Shown here: positions 54,327-64,000 of the stretch, one piece after another | How positions within the stretch are numbered: position 1 is the first letter of the stretch | Layout: every line of letters begins with the position of its first letter | Origin: Haliclona indistincta | Lineage: Eukaryota > Porifera > Demospongiae > Haplosclerida > Chalinidae | Direction: 5' to 3' | Assembly (NCBI GenBank): GCA_964017065.1 | Contig: OZ024783.1 | Location: 10,630,885-10,694,884 of the forward strand | Length of the DNA stretch: 64,000 nt | The notes under the pieces: model-generated | Told to the model about the DNA's origin: nothing | Database searches by the model: none | Seen by the model: only the letters and a program-made list of their open reading frames with translations | Program-made: the position numbers and the translations under genes

Positions 54327-56683
54327 TGTAATGCTTATTGGTGATCAGCAGAATAGCGTCATGCCAGCTATGAGTCTTCATTCCTCGTCTATTGAACTCT
54401 CATCATCTGTTCAATTACAGTTTATCAACAACAGTGCTTATAATGGAGCTGGTATCCACCTGGTGGGTTCCAGCTCTATCATTCTGAATACTGGCTCTAC
54501 TCTCTTGTTCAACCACAACACAGCTTCAGGTCAGGGAGGCGCCATTTATGCTGATACTTGTACACTGAGTCAAAACGAGTCTTGTGTTTTCGAACACAGC
54601 AACCCATCACTCCATCCTGATGACTGGAGCGTCAATATCACCTTTATTGATAACAAACTAAGAACTGGTCAAACAAATGCTATTTTTATTGACTCAGTAC
54701 AATCCTTTGATAAATGGCCATATTCTTTTTCCAAGATGTTTTGTTGGGAAGGATGGTATTATCGTAATAATCTTGGTGCGAAAGAAATCTGCTCTACTCA
54801 GCTAAGGTCTGGTCCAGCATATGTACGTTATGACTCACTTGACTACACAATTGAACCAGGAGACACTCTTAACTACATACTTGCTGTGCATGACATCTGG
54901 GGCAGAAAGATAACAGATCCTGATAAGATCCAATAGAGTTTATTAATGGTCCAGCATTCACACTAGATCAACTGAGCACACTATCGTCACAGATACTGGC
55001 TAACTGTTCTGATAATTACACCAATCAAAGCTCACTTCTGTATATTCATCCACTTCAGTTTTCAGCCATCAGAGTTACAATACACTTTCAGCAATGTAGC
55101 AATTCATATTTTCCAACAACATCTTCAACATATCCAGACTCTTTATCATGCAATACTTGTCGATTATCTGGTAAAAATGGAGATTGTCCTTCCTCATACT
55201 CAACTAGTCGATCTTGTGTTCAAGGCAGAGGAGGAATACTGTGTGGTAATTGCAGTGAGGGATATGCTGTAGCCATTAATGATCCTGACCTCTCTTGCAT
55301 CGAATGTGATTCCCCTACAATGGGTTGGCCATATTCTTGTTCTTACAACTAGTGCCAGTTCTGATCATGCTAACACTGTTGGCAGTTCTTCACATCAAAA
55401 TCACTGATGGTAGCTTTAGTGGGTTTGTACTGATTAGCCAAATGGTAACACTGCAATTTCCAGGACTAGGATATTCATCCTGGATACCTTCATGCTATGG
55501 GTTGGAATCTGACATGTTTATGAGAAAGAACCACTTGAGTATTCCTCTCACAGTGTACAGCATTTGGAACCTCAATTTCCTCAATCTTAATCCAGCCCCT
55601 TTCTGTATCCCTCACATAAACACAGCAACTGGAGCTATTCTTCTTGAATACATCACAGCTGCCTGTCCTCTGGTGTTTATTGTGGTGACATATACTTGGA
55701 TCAAGTGCTACAATAATGGCTACAGGCTTGTTGTATACACCACTAGACCAGTCCATCAGCTACTGGCTCGCTTCTGGCAAAAATCCAAAATACAGCCTTC
55801 ATTAATTGATACTTATGCTGGCTTGATGCTACTATCATACATGCGCTTCTTAGCCATTTCTGTTAAACTGCTCAAGTTTACTTTTGTCGTCGATTTATAT
55901 CCCAATCCTAACGAAGTTTATAACTACGCTCTAGCATTTTATTATGATGCTAAGTTGAGCTACTTTAAAGGTCATCATGCTGCATATGGTGTCCTGGCAA
56001 TATTGTGTCTACTGGTATTTGTAGTTGCTCCAACTATCGTTCTCTTATTCTATCATCTCAAATGCTTCCAGCGATGTCTGACAAGATGTAAGTTGGACAG
56101 GCCAGGTCTGCATGCACTGGTGGATGCTTATCAGGGCTGCTTCAAAAACAGTGCAACTGATGGCAGTGAGAGAAGGTACTTTGCTGGACTATATCTTTAG
56201 TTTCGTTTCTGCTATGTCTTTTTTCTAATCACACCAGTTCCTATATTTCCTCTTTCAATTGCGTCAATTGAAATTGGCACTAGTTTTATTATGGCAGCAT
56301 TGATTCCTATATTTCAACCATTTAAAACGATTGTCCATAACTTCACCAATTTTATGGCAATTTTTTTCTTGCTTGTGTATGTATCAGCAAGTTATGTAAC
56401 AGTGATTGGCATATACACTATTGTATTAAATCTCATGCTTATATTCTTTCTATACATTCCACTATTGGTTCTCTGTATCTATCTCACATATTGCCTGTTC
56501 AAGCCCTGTTATCCACGAATTACGATGTGTAAGAGCAGGAAAAAGGAAAGTGATGAACCACCACCTGAATACCAAGCTCCAACCATTGAAGTTTCTGTTA
56601 CTACTGTCTCACTGCATGACTACATAGCAGACGACCTATACGCTGATCGTGTACTCAATCCTGATGAATACAAGAACCAGTAG

Positions 56684-57629
56684 AGAGACACTAGTCACAC
56701 TCCTTCAAGTAACTATTTGTTTGATTATTTCTATGACCAGTAGATCTTGTGCAATTCTTATTATTCTATTTCTTATTATTATTTCTTCTTATTATTCTTA
56801 TTATTCATTGCTATTTAGTTGCGGTATGACTGTGTGAACTAGAACAATGTAGCTAATCTCTTCAGAGTGAGTTATTTGTACTTATGTGTGATTATTTAAT
56901 TCTATGCGTTTGTGTTGTAGTAGTTCATTATAATTGCAACAAAACGTCTCGGAATTGTCATAGCTTACCGGTGTGAGTGTATTAGACAGCTACTTTAAGA
57001 TGGAATAAAGGATTATTTTTATCATCCTTGTATCAGAAGAACATTAAACAGTATAATGAAGAGAAGAAACTACTGTGGAATAGAGTATAGTACAATGTTA
57101 TTGACCATTATTAGAGATTATTATTTATTTCCTTTATTTATAACAAGCAATAAAACTGATTACAAGAACATGTGATGTGAGGCTTGTACATGTTCTTAGT
57201 TACATGTTCTTGTACATGTTCTTGTTTGAGTGCATTCCAGCAACTAACGTTTTGTTACATCAGACATCCACTAGCAGACATGAAAGTGATGGCGGAAGGA
57301 CGGTAGGAGACGAGACAGAGTACCAGCAAGGTGTAACAAGACGCAAAAATACGTTTAGCTACTGTTTTCTAGCTAAACACGTCTGTGTTTTCCCAACACT
57401 AAGGTATGGCTGTGTTCTTCACAAAACATTTGCGCAGTGTCAAAATTCCTTGTTGGATAGCAACGATTGCTATACTCTAAGCCGGTTAGAGACCTCGGCC
57501 AACGGGATCTACACAGTATAGAAAATAGAACCCTTGTGCTACGTGCTCAGGTTCTATAATGGGGTTTCTATACTGCGTAGATACCTTGGATCGGTCTCTT
57601 AGAAAATCTTCGGCTTAGGAACGGTCTCT
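56684..57629. other. 3' flank of the disrupted gene; no further gene recognised
   Basis: An AT-rich 3' region with AATAAA near 57150 serves as a candidate polyadenylation signal. A 114-codon ORF at 57177-57521 has no recognisable domain. An imperfect inverted repeat spans about 57460-57610. Confidence 0.45.
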
Positions 57630-57945
57630 TTGACAATGCTGTTACTATTAATAGTAGCAGGAGTATCTCAAATAAAGCCGATACTGGTGGTAGGATTTCA
57701 GTAAATCTAGTACACAATGCTCTTTTCTGCCATCAGAGTTACAATACACTTTCGTCAATGCAGCAAATTACCTCCATCATCTCTACCAACATCTTCTCCA
57801 ATATATCCATTAAACTCTCCATCATGCAATACTTGTCGATCATCTGGTAAAAATGGAGATTGTCCTTCCTCATACTCAAATAACGATCATAGTCGATCTT
57901 GTGTTCAAGGTAGAGGAGGAATACTGTGTACTAGGCTGGTATTAA
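57630..57945 (+). pseudogene. Short relic of the same membrane-protein family
   Basis: 57630-57720 matches the beta-helix part of the disrupted copy (GCTGTTACTATTAATAGTAG). 57721-57945 matches its Cys-rich part (CNTCRSSGKNGDCPSSYS, SCVQGRGGILC). The intervening and following regions are deleted. Confidence 0.75.
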
Positions 57946-59015
57946 AGAAATATATAAGCTATCAGTTCACCAGTCAAATTCAGAGAGTATTTTGAATTAT
58001 TTTCCTCGCTCTATGCTTAAAATAAAACATTTCCTGAAAGTTTGACTTTTATTGCTACTTTCCAAGATTAACTGGACTAGAAGTAGCTAAACGGGTGAAT
58101 CCATTCTCTTTTTGAAGAGCATTCCACGTTCAATAGTTAGCTGGAGCTGGTACTTTTATGATCTGTTTTATATTTATAGTGACAGCTGAGGGCCTATTTC
58201 AATGGAATCAAAGTTCAAAGTATGTATAGATGAATTTACCAACATGTGCACATTCTTATTGGTTGACATGTCTGCTAGAGTGAGTGGCTGTTGTTATGCC
58301 TCATTGGGCAGAGCTACGAGGCATACAGTAGTTCGGTTGTCTGTGTGTCATTCTGTCTGCAGGCAAAACTACGCATCGGCTAAAACTAAGCGCTGATACT
58401 TGCAATACATGTTCAATTCGGTATTGCCTCGGAATTGAATTGATAGACTTTTGGTTTCAAAGCTTCGTTACCTTGAATGGCGTTGCTGGATTCGCTCACC
58501 ATTGCCGGACTTAGCTGAAGACAAAGCTAGCGCTGTCTAACACAGTCTTCTTAGCAGCTTGTAGGACAATTCTGTACTCAAGGTAGCACAGCGAGTGCGA
58601 AGAAACCAATTGTGCGATCGTCAAGCACAGACAGCTCCAGCAAGCTAGCAAATAGCGCTCCTGTGCTGTGTGGGTGAGTATAGGCACACTCAGCTGAATT
58701 CCATGTGGTTCAGTAGCACTGCTAGGTTTCTGATTACATAGTTGCAACCACTAGCTTATTCTGCAAACAGTGCTGTATTGTAGCAGTATTAATCTTACAG
58801 CATTGAGTGCAGTAGTCATGTTGCAGTGTACTTCAACTTGTACAAAATAAATGCAGTAGCTTTGTGTTGTCAAAGCATGTCCAGTGGATAACACATTGCA
58901 GTGCAAATCCACTGAGGCATCAGCAACACTTTGGTGTTCTTTTGACTGACTGTTTGTGCTTGTTATACTGGTATTAAACAAAATGCAAGAGAGATTTAGG
59001 GTTGGTACAGTTCAT
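57946..59015. other. No recognised feature
   Basis: Short ORFs only. The last 30 bp before the satellite (GAGATTTAGGGTTGGTACA) repeat the border of the 60978-61269 palindrome. Confidence 0.45.
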
Positions 59016-59775
59016 CTGTTACTGTACTGTAGGCCGATCCATTATCCTACCATCTGTTACTGTACTGTAGGTCGATCCATTATCCTACCATCTGTTACTG
59101 CACTGTAGGTCGATCCATTATCCTACCATCTGTTACTGTACTGTAGGTCGATCCATTATCCTACCATCTGTTACTGTACTGTAGGTCGATCCATTATCCT
59201 ACCATCTGTTACAGTACTGTAGGTCGATCCATTATCCTACCATCTGTTACTGTACAGTAGGTCGATCCATTATCCTACCATCTGTTACTGTACTGTAGGT
59301 CGATCCATTATCCTACCATCTGTTACTGCACTGTAGGTCGATCCATTATCCTACCATCTGTTACTGTACTGTAGGTCGATCCATTATCCTACCATCTGTT
59401 ACTGTACTGTAGGTCGATCCATTATCCTACCATCTGTTACTGTACTGTACGTTGATCCATTATCCTACCATCTGTTACTGCACTGTAGGTCGATCCATTA
59501 TCCTACCATCTGTTACTGTACTGTACGTTGATCCATTATCCTACCATCTGTTACTGTACTGTAGGTCGATCCATTATCCTACCATCTGTTACTGTACTGT
59601 AGGTCGATCCATTATCCTACCATCTGTTACTGCACTGTAGGTCGATCCATTATCCTACCATCTGTTACAGTACTGTAGGTCGATCCATTATCCTACCATC
59701 TGTTACTGCACTGTAGGTCGATCCATTATCCTACCATCTGTTACAGTACTGTAGGTCGATCCATTATCCGACCAT
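59016..59775. repeat. 38-bp satellite, about 20 copies
   Basis: Unit CTGTTACTGTACTGTAGGTC followed by GATCCATTATCCTACCAT, head to tail, with only scattered substitutions (C/T at one site, GGTCG against CGTTG in two units). Open frames through it are artefacts of the repeat. Confidence 0.95.
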
Positions 59776-60977
59776 CTCTGTTCAGTGCATGCATATTTTT
59801 TTAACAACTGCTGCACTCTCTCATATGCAATGCATGGTTTATATGTGTGCAGCCATACTGCACTTCAACTAAAAATACACAGCAAATGCTATACCAATCT
59901 CACAAAATTAATTTTCTCAGACTTCTACGGTGGAGTACACTGTGCGAAACTGAACATGTATAACCTATTGTTGACATTATTATTATTGGTTATGATTATT
60001 GAAACGTATGAATAATAATTCAGATTGATGAGCAATACAATAATGGAAGTGTGCGTGCGTATGAACTGAATAAAGTATCTTGCTCCATCGCGAAGTAGCG
60101 TCGGTTACATACACTCTTGTAGTGAACAGATGGTCAGGTACTTGAACAGATGATGCTGTGAGTGTAGGGGGTAAGGTTTAGGAGTTTCCCAGAACAAAAT
60201 ATTAGTTATGTCATCCAAATAGTTTAATAAAGAGAAGCCTCAGGAAGTCTCATTTCAACATGGAGAAATGGACACAATTCCTGCAAGGCAACTATTCTGT
60301 ACCCTTCAGTAGGGTGGTAATGAAAACTTCATGTCTATCAATAGCCATTGTTGATCTGGTCAAATGGCAGCAATTTTGTGTCAGACAGCATACAGAAAAG
60401 ACATTACACATAATAATATCAGAAACTGTACAATGGTAGCAGCCACTAGATTTTGTCTTCAAAGGCATTTACCGTCAAGTACATGGAATATTTTTGTCAT
60501 ATATAATTATTCCACTGATAGTCAAGTAATTTCTTGTGAAAAGTATCATGTTATGTCTGCATATTTCAAAGAAAAAAATCATGGGACAACCATGTGGGCC
60601 AAAAACAACCTACCAGAGAGGAAACAGGAAGGGGTGAGAGCTGTCAGCCAACTTCACCAGGAAACTATGAAAGTACACATGTCGCCAAGGTATACACCAT
60701 GCATGCTTACTTGGTAATGTATCATGAATACTTTCAGCAATAACTAAACCCTGGCTAAACCGCTGGGTTTATTGGTTATAGGTATAACCAAAGGCATTAA
60801 ATAGTGTTACCCAATCTATCTTCCTCTTCCACAACTTGTCCCCTCTTCTTTCTCTCAATCCAGATGTATCACAATTGATTGAACTGCACTTGAAGGTGTG
60901 TTCAAGATGATATGCAATTTCCTTTCTCATGAGTTAGTCACATAGCCAGAAAAAAAAACACTATTAACTATAATTTT
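59776..60977. other. No recognised gene
   Basis: A 117-codon ORF at 60364-60717 begins with an ATG but contains no motif that I recognise; it could be chance. No RNA genes seen. Confidence 0.4.
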
Positions 60978-61269
60978 ACAAGTAATAAAAACATTTTAAA
61001 TAAAATGGGAGATTTAGGGTTGGTACATTTATCGAAAAAGTATGGAAACAAGATTTGAAATGCGGAAAAGGATTGTAACAATAGCAGAGTAATGCTACCT
61101 CCCTATTAAATTAACCACTACTATCGAAAGCAGTTAATTTAGGGAGGTAGCATTACACTGCTATTGTTACAATCCTTTTCCGCATTTCAAATCTTGTTTC
61201 CATACTTTTTCGATAAATGTACCAACCCTAAATCTCTTCCATTTTATTTAAAATGTTTTTATTACTTGT
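60978..61269. repeat. 292-bp near-perfect palindrome
   Basis: Arms of about 135 bp run from ACAAGTAATAAAAAC inward to a short loop near 61118-61132, with only a few mismatches and one 3-nt indel. The arms contain GATTTAGGGTTGGTACA, also found beside the 38-bp satellite. It could be a foldback element or a hairpin RNA source. Confidence 0.85.
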
Positions 61270-62246
61270 TTCTTTTCTTTTTTTATTAATGACTTAGTTT
61301 GCACTTATGCTAATACAGTGTATACCGGTAAAGAGAACTATTTCAGCTGACTGCACTCAATCGACTCTGCACTGCATGCATGCATGCAGCACGTACCATG
61401 CAACATTAGCTAAGATTAAGCTAGCATTCTTACAAGCCTGAACAGACAAATCCATTGTAAAAGTGAAGATTTGCTCGTTGTCTGCTGTGAACACTGCTAG
61501 CCTGTGGCAGCAGCACTCGCGTTCCAAGAAGAAGAAGAATAAGAAGAAGAAGAAAGAAGATAAACAAACGGGTGACCACGTGAACTCTGGTTTACCACCT
61601 TAGACCTGGTTTCTTTTGCTTCTGAAGGTCTCTTTATAATCGCACAAATCGTGCAAAGACCTTCAGAACGTTAGATTAGCTTGAAACGCCCGTACGGCGA
61701 AGATATGGCAGTGCCGTACTTAGTGCCTCCAGGCGAGACGCCATCTTTTCATGCCCATACCAACTGGTCTTATAGTCTTTATTAGTAGACTCTGTAAGCG
61801 CTTACCTCTTAGGATAGCCCCTAGGTAGTTAAAATACCCCTGATGTCGTCAACAGTCAAGATATACGTGAATTATTGCGTTTAGCCTAAGTGTAGCCGCC
61901 ATCTTGTTTTCCGCCCAACCCTAAATATGCCACGACTACCGCGTGGCATAATTATTAATGTTACACCTTACATATTACGCTATGGAGTTTGAGGCTTAGC
62001 AAGAAAGTGAATTACTACATGGCTGTTAATATTATTATTCAATTTTGTTGATTAATCTTTGCTGTAAGCCTGTCCTTCAATAAATTCAAAGAATCAAACA
62101 GATGGCTATTATTAGAGCACACTAATGATTGGCTATACTACACATTGGGCACTACTATGACTACTCAGTTTTGATAGTTACATCTACCACAAATCATGCA
62201 TTACATATAAGTGATGTGAGTATCTTGCTTCTATCACAATTATTCT
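61270..62246. other. No recognised gene
   Basis: Contains an AAG-rich microsatellite-like stretch at 61527-61562 and a hairpin CTGAAGGTCTCTTT...GCAAAGACCTTCAG at 61623-61668. It also forms the upstream region of the last gene. Confidence 0.45.
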
Positions 62247-64000
62247 ATGATTCCAGTTACGATGTGGTATAGTTTCCTTCGACTGATGCTGGCTCTGCCA
62301 ATGATCACTCCTTGCTCTAGTACAGATCAGAAGCTGATCAATGTGGACAGCAGCAGCCTGACTAGTGTCAATGACTCCTCCTGCTGGGAGGGAGGCTACT
62401 CCACTCCTTGCCTCTCCTTCAACATGGCTCTTAAAGGAGCCCAGCACTACAACCACTCCATCACCATCCTCCTCCAACCAGGACAACACCAGCTGCACAA
62501 TGGCAGTGAGACTGAGCTCAAGAACATGTCCCAGCTAGCCATTGTGGGTAACAGCAGTCAAGGTGAGCCTGTAGTCATCACGTGTCAGCCATTGACTGGT
62601 CTAGCATTCCTCCGGTCAACCAATATCACAATCAGTAACTTGAGTTTGATTAACTGTGGAAAGATACAAAGCGAACACGATAATGATTGTAACCCGATCC
62701 GAGTAGCAATATTGTTTACTGGTTGCTCCTCAATAGAATTGAGGAATCTTAACGTTAATGAGTCTAGTGGCACTGGTGTTGCTGTTTATAATGCAATGGA
62801 CAAAGTTAGCATTGACTCGTGTCAGTTCATGTACGGAGGAGGAGGAGGGTTAGTGATAGAGGCTAGCGAGGCCACCTCACAATCATTCTGTACTATAACT
62901 AACTCCACCTTCACTCACAACACTGCTAGTAGTGCAGCTGCTGGCCAGTGGATCAACCCGTGTGGCAGTACCACTAGAGGAGGAGGCATCTCAGTGGTAT
63001 TCAGAGGAGAAGCAACCAACAACACTGTACAACTGGTCAATAATGTACGTCTGAACAACAACAAAGCACAGTTTGGAGGTGGTTTGTATCTAGGCTTCCA
63101 TGACAATGCCAGTGGTAATACTGTTACTGTAGATAATGCTGAGGTGACAGAGAATGAGGTGATAATAGAGAGGAATAGTCCAGCATATGTACGTTATGAC
63201 TACTATAACTACACAATTGAATCAGGAGGCACTCTTAACCACACACGTGCTGTGCATGACATCTGGGGCAGAAATAAAAAAGATCCTGACAACATTCTAA
63301 TAGAGTTTATTAATGGTCCAGCATTCACACTAGATCAACTGAGCACACTATCGTCACAGATACTGGCTAACTGTTCTGATAATTACACCAATCAAAGCTC
63401 ACTTCTGTATATTCATCCACTTCAGTTCTCTGCCATCAGAGTTACAATACACTTTCGTCAATGTAGTCCATTAACATCTTCTCCACCAACACTTTCAAGC
63501 CATTTACTATGCAATACTTGTCGAACATCTGGTAAAATTGGAGATTGTCCTTCCTCTTACTCAATTAATGATCGTAGTCGATCTTGTGTTCAAGGCAGAG
63601 GAGGAATACTGTGTGGCAATTGCAGTGAGGGATATGCTGTAGCCATTAATGATCCTGACCTCTCTTGCATCGAATGTGATTCCCCCTACCATGGGGTGGC
63701 CATATTCTTGTTTCTACAACTAGTGCCAGTTCTGATCATGTTAACACTGTTGGCAGTTCTTCACATCAAAATCACTGATGGTAGTTTTAGTGGGTTTGTA
63801 CTGATTAGCCAAATGGTAACACTGCAATTTCCAGGACTAGGATATTCATCCTGGATACCAGTTTGCTATGGGTCGCAATCTGACATGTTAATGAGAAAGA
63901 ACCACTTGAGTATTCCTCTCACATTGTACAGTATTTGGAACCTCAATTTCCTCAATATTGATCCTCTTCCTTTCTGTATCCCTCACATAAACACAGCAGC
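62247..64000 (+). CDS. Secreted beta-helix-like / multi-pass membrane protein, open frame running off the window
   Basis: An open frame of 584 codons with no stop starts at ATG 62247 and is cut only by the window end. Residues 1-25 are a signal peptide. Residues about 80-330 show the beta-helix-like pattern with many N-glycosylation sites (STNITISNLSLINCG, TITNSTFTHNTAS, TTRGGGISVVFRG, KAQFGGGLYLG). Residues 422-474 are Cys-rich (CNTC, GGILCGNCSEGYAVAI, SCIEC), resembling the short GILCGxC modules that precede membrane domains. From about residue 480 hydrophobic helices begin (GVAIFLFLQLVPVLIMLTLL, GFVLISQMVTLQF). It is closely related to 51279-56683 but lacks that copy's MITE, LINE and frameshifts, and the middle section of the beta-helix is shorter. 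Ligand and function unknown; surface receptor or adhesion roles are plausible. Confidence 0.8.
   Translation, partial: MIPVTMWYSFLRLMLALPMITPCSSTDQKLINVDSSSLTSVNDSSCWEGGYSTPCLSFNMALKGAQHYNHSITILLQPGQHQLHNGSETELKNMSQLAIVGNSSQGEPVVITCQPLTGLAFLRSTNITISNLSLINCGKIQSEHDNDCNPIRVAILFTGCSSIELRNLNVNESSGTGVAVYNAMDKVSIDSCQFMYGGGGGLVIEASEATSQSFCTITNSTFTHNTASSAAAGQWINPCGSTTRGGGISVVFRGEATNNTVQLVNNVRLNNNKAQFGGGLYLGFHDNASGNTVTVDNAEVTENEVIIERNSPAYVRYDYYNYTIESGGTLNHTRAVHDIWGRNKKDPDNILIEFINGPAFTLDQLSTLSSQILANCSDNYTNQSSLLYIHPLQFSAIRVTIHFRQCSPLTSSPPTLSSHLLCNTCRTSGKIGDCPSSYSINDRSRSCVQGRGGILCGNCSEGYAVAINDPDLSCIECDSPYHGVAIFLFLQLVPVLIMLTLLAVLHIKITDGSFSGFVLISQMVTLQFPGLGYSSWIPVCYGSQSDMLMRKNHLSIPLTLYSIWNLNFLNIDPLPFCIPHINTA

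Larger units (their letters stand above)
51279..56683 (+). pseudogene. Secreted beta-helix-like / multi-pass membrane protein, disrupted copy
   Basis: Signal peptide (MSAVVIFLLVLPVVSLCY), then a long extracellular region with repeated GGG-I/L and N-x-S/T motifs of the right-handed beta-helix kind (TTRGGGISVVLRG, NKAQFGGGLYLG, DIGGGISVNLV, GQGGAIYAD). Next come a Cys-rich motif (CNTC...GGILCGNCSEGYA...CIEC), a block of hydrophobic helices (55325-56480) and a Pro-rich cytoplasmic tail. Lesions against the intact paralogue at 62247: a 591-bp MITE (51773-52363), frameshift near 52840, LINE insertion (about 53187-54326), 1-nt loss near 54930 before a TAG, two compensating indels near 55310-55350, and a TAG at 56198-56200 (FAGLYL, stop, FRFCYVFF) in the membrane block. 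Reading continues in frame to 56683. Its role was presumably at the cell surface. Confidence 0.8.

Noticed and set aside
59452..59640. 62-codon ORF in the satellite
   Set aside because: The frame exists because 38-bp repeats cycle through frames without stops over short spans; it is not a gene.
59016..59775. CRISPR-like array
   Set aside because: Units are directly contiguous at 38 bp with no unique spacers, and the window is eukaryotic; it is a satellite.
60364..60717. 117-codon ORF as a host gene
   Set aside because: No motif, no signal peptide, no splice or promoter support; length is compatible with chance.

Overview
The window looks like eukaryotic, most likely demosponge, nuclear DNA. 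It is AT-rich, has very short GT-AG introns (about 45-75 bp in the best-resolved gene), is crowded with transposons and simple repeats, and contains a 200-base assembly gap. It carries a recognisable ATM kinase segment and a metazoan BEN-domain gene. It also carries a tandem family of secreted beta-helix-like multi-pass membrane proteins of a kind I associate with Amphimedon queenslandica. The species is an inference; no search was possible.

Layout. 0.3-3.05 kb (minus): a multi-exon Tnp2/CACTA-type transposase whose seven exons splice in one open frame. 3.33-5.99 kb (plus, head to head with it): a 26-exon BEN-domain gene. Its middle is an array of 21 consecutive exons of 18-48 nt, each a multiple of three and phase 0, and part of that array is duplicated. 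I consider this the most unusual object in the window. 6-12.4 kb: short dispersed repeats and a degenerate SAP-like ORF. 12.4-17.0 and 22.6-25.8 kb: two diverged copies of one compound element (RING-like ORF plus integrase-like ORF). Copy A carries an extra TIR element whose empty site is preserved in copy B, and a LINE abuts copy B. 25.8-31.1 kb: a Harbinger-type MITE, a 750-bp TIR element with a 10-bp target duplication, and a broken Mutator-like transposase. 32.2-32.7 kb: a complete three-exon gene for a 77-aa secreted cysteine-rich peptide, with TATA box and polyadenylation signal. 33.9-37.2 kb: scraps of an LTR-type retroelement and an OB-like ORF. 38.8-40 kb: two MITEs.

41.5-43.5 kb (minus): four consecutive exons of ATM, whose splice acceptors and donors run directly into microsatellites. 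44-47.9 kb: a decayed DIRS-type (tyrosine recombinase) retrotransposon followed by a perfect 86-bp inverted repeat. 48.5-49.3 kb (minus): an intronless multi-pass membrane protein. 51.2-64 kb: the membrane-protein family cluster. One copy is destroyed by a TTAA-flanked piggyBac-like MITE, a 5'-truncated LINE, frameshifts and a nonsense codon. One is a short relic. One has an open frame that runs off the window end. Between them lie a 38-bp satellite and a 292-bp palindrome.

Most of the sequence is transposon debris. The probable host genes are the BEN gene, the small secreted peptide, ATM, the 255-aa membrane protein and the last family member. I see no evidence that they act in one pathway.
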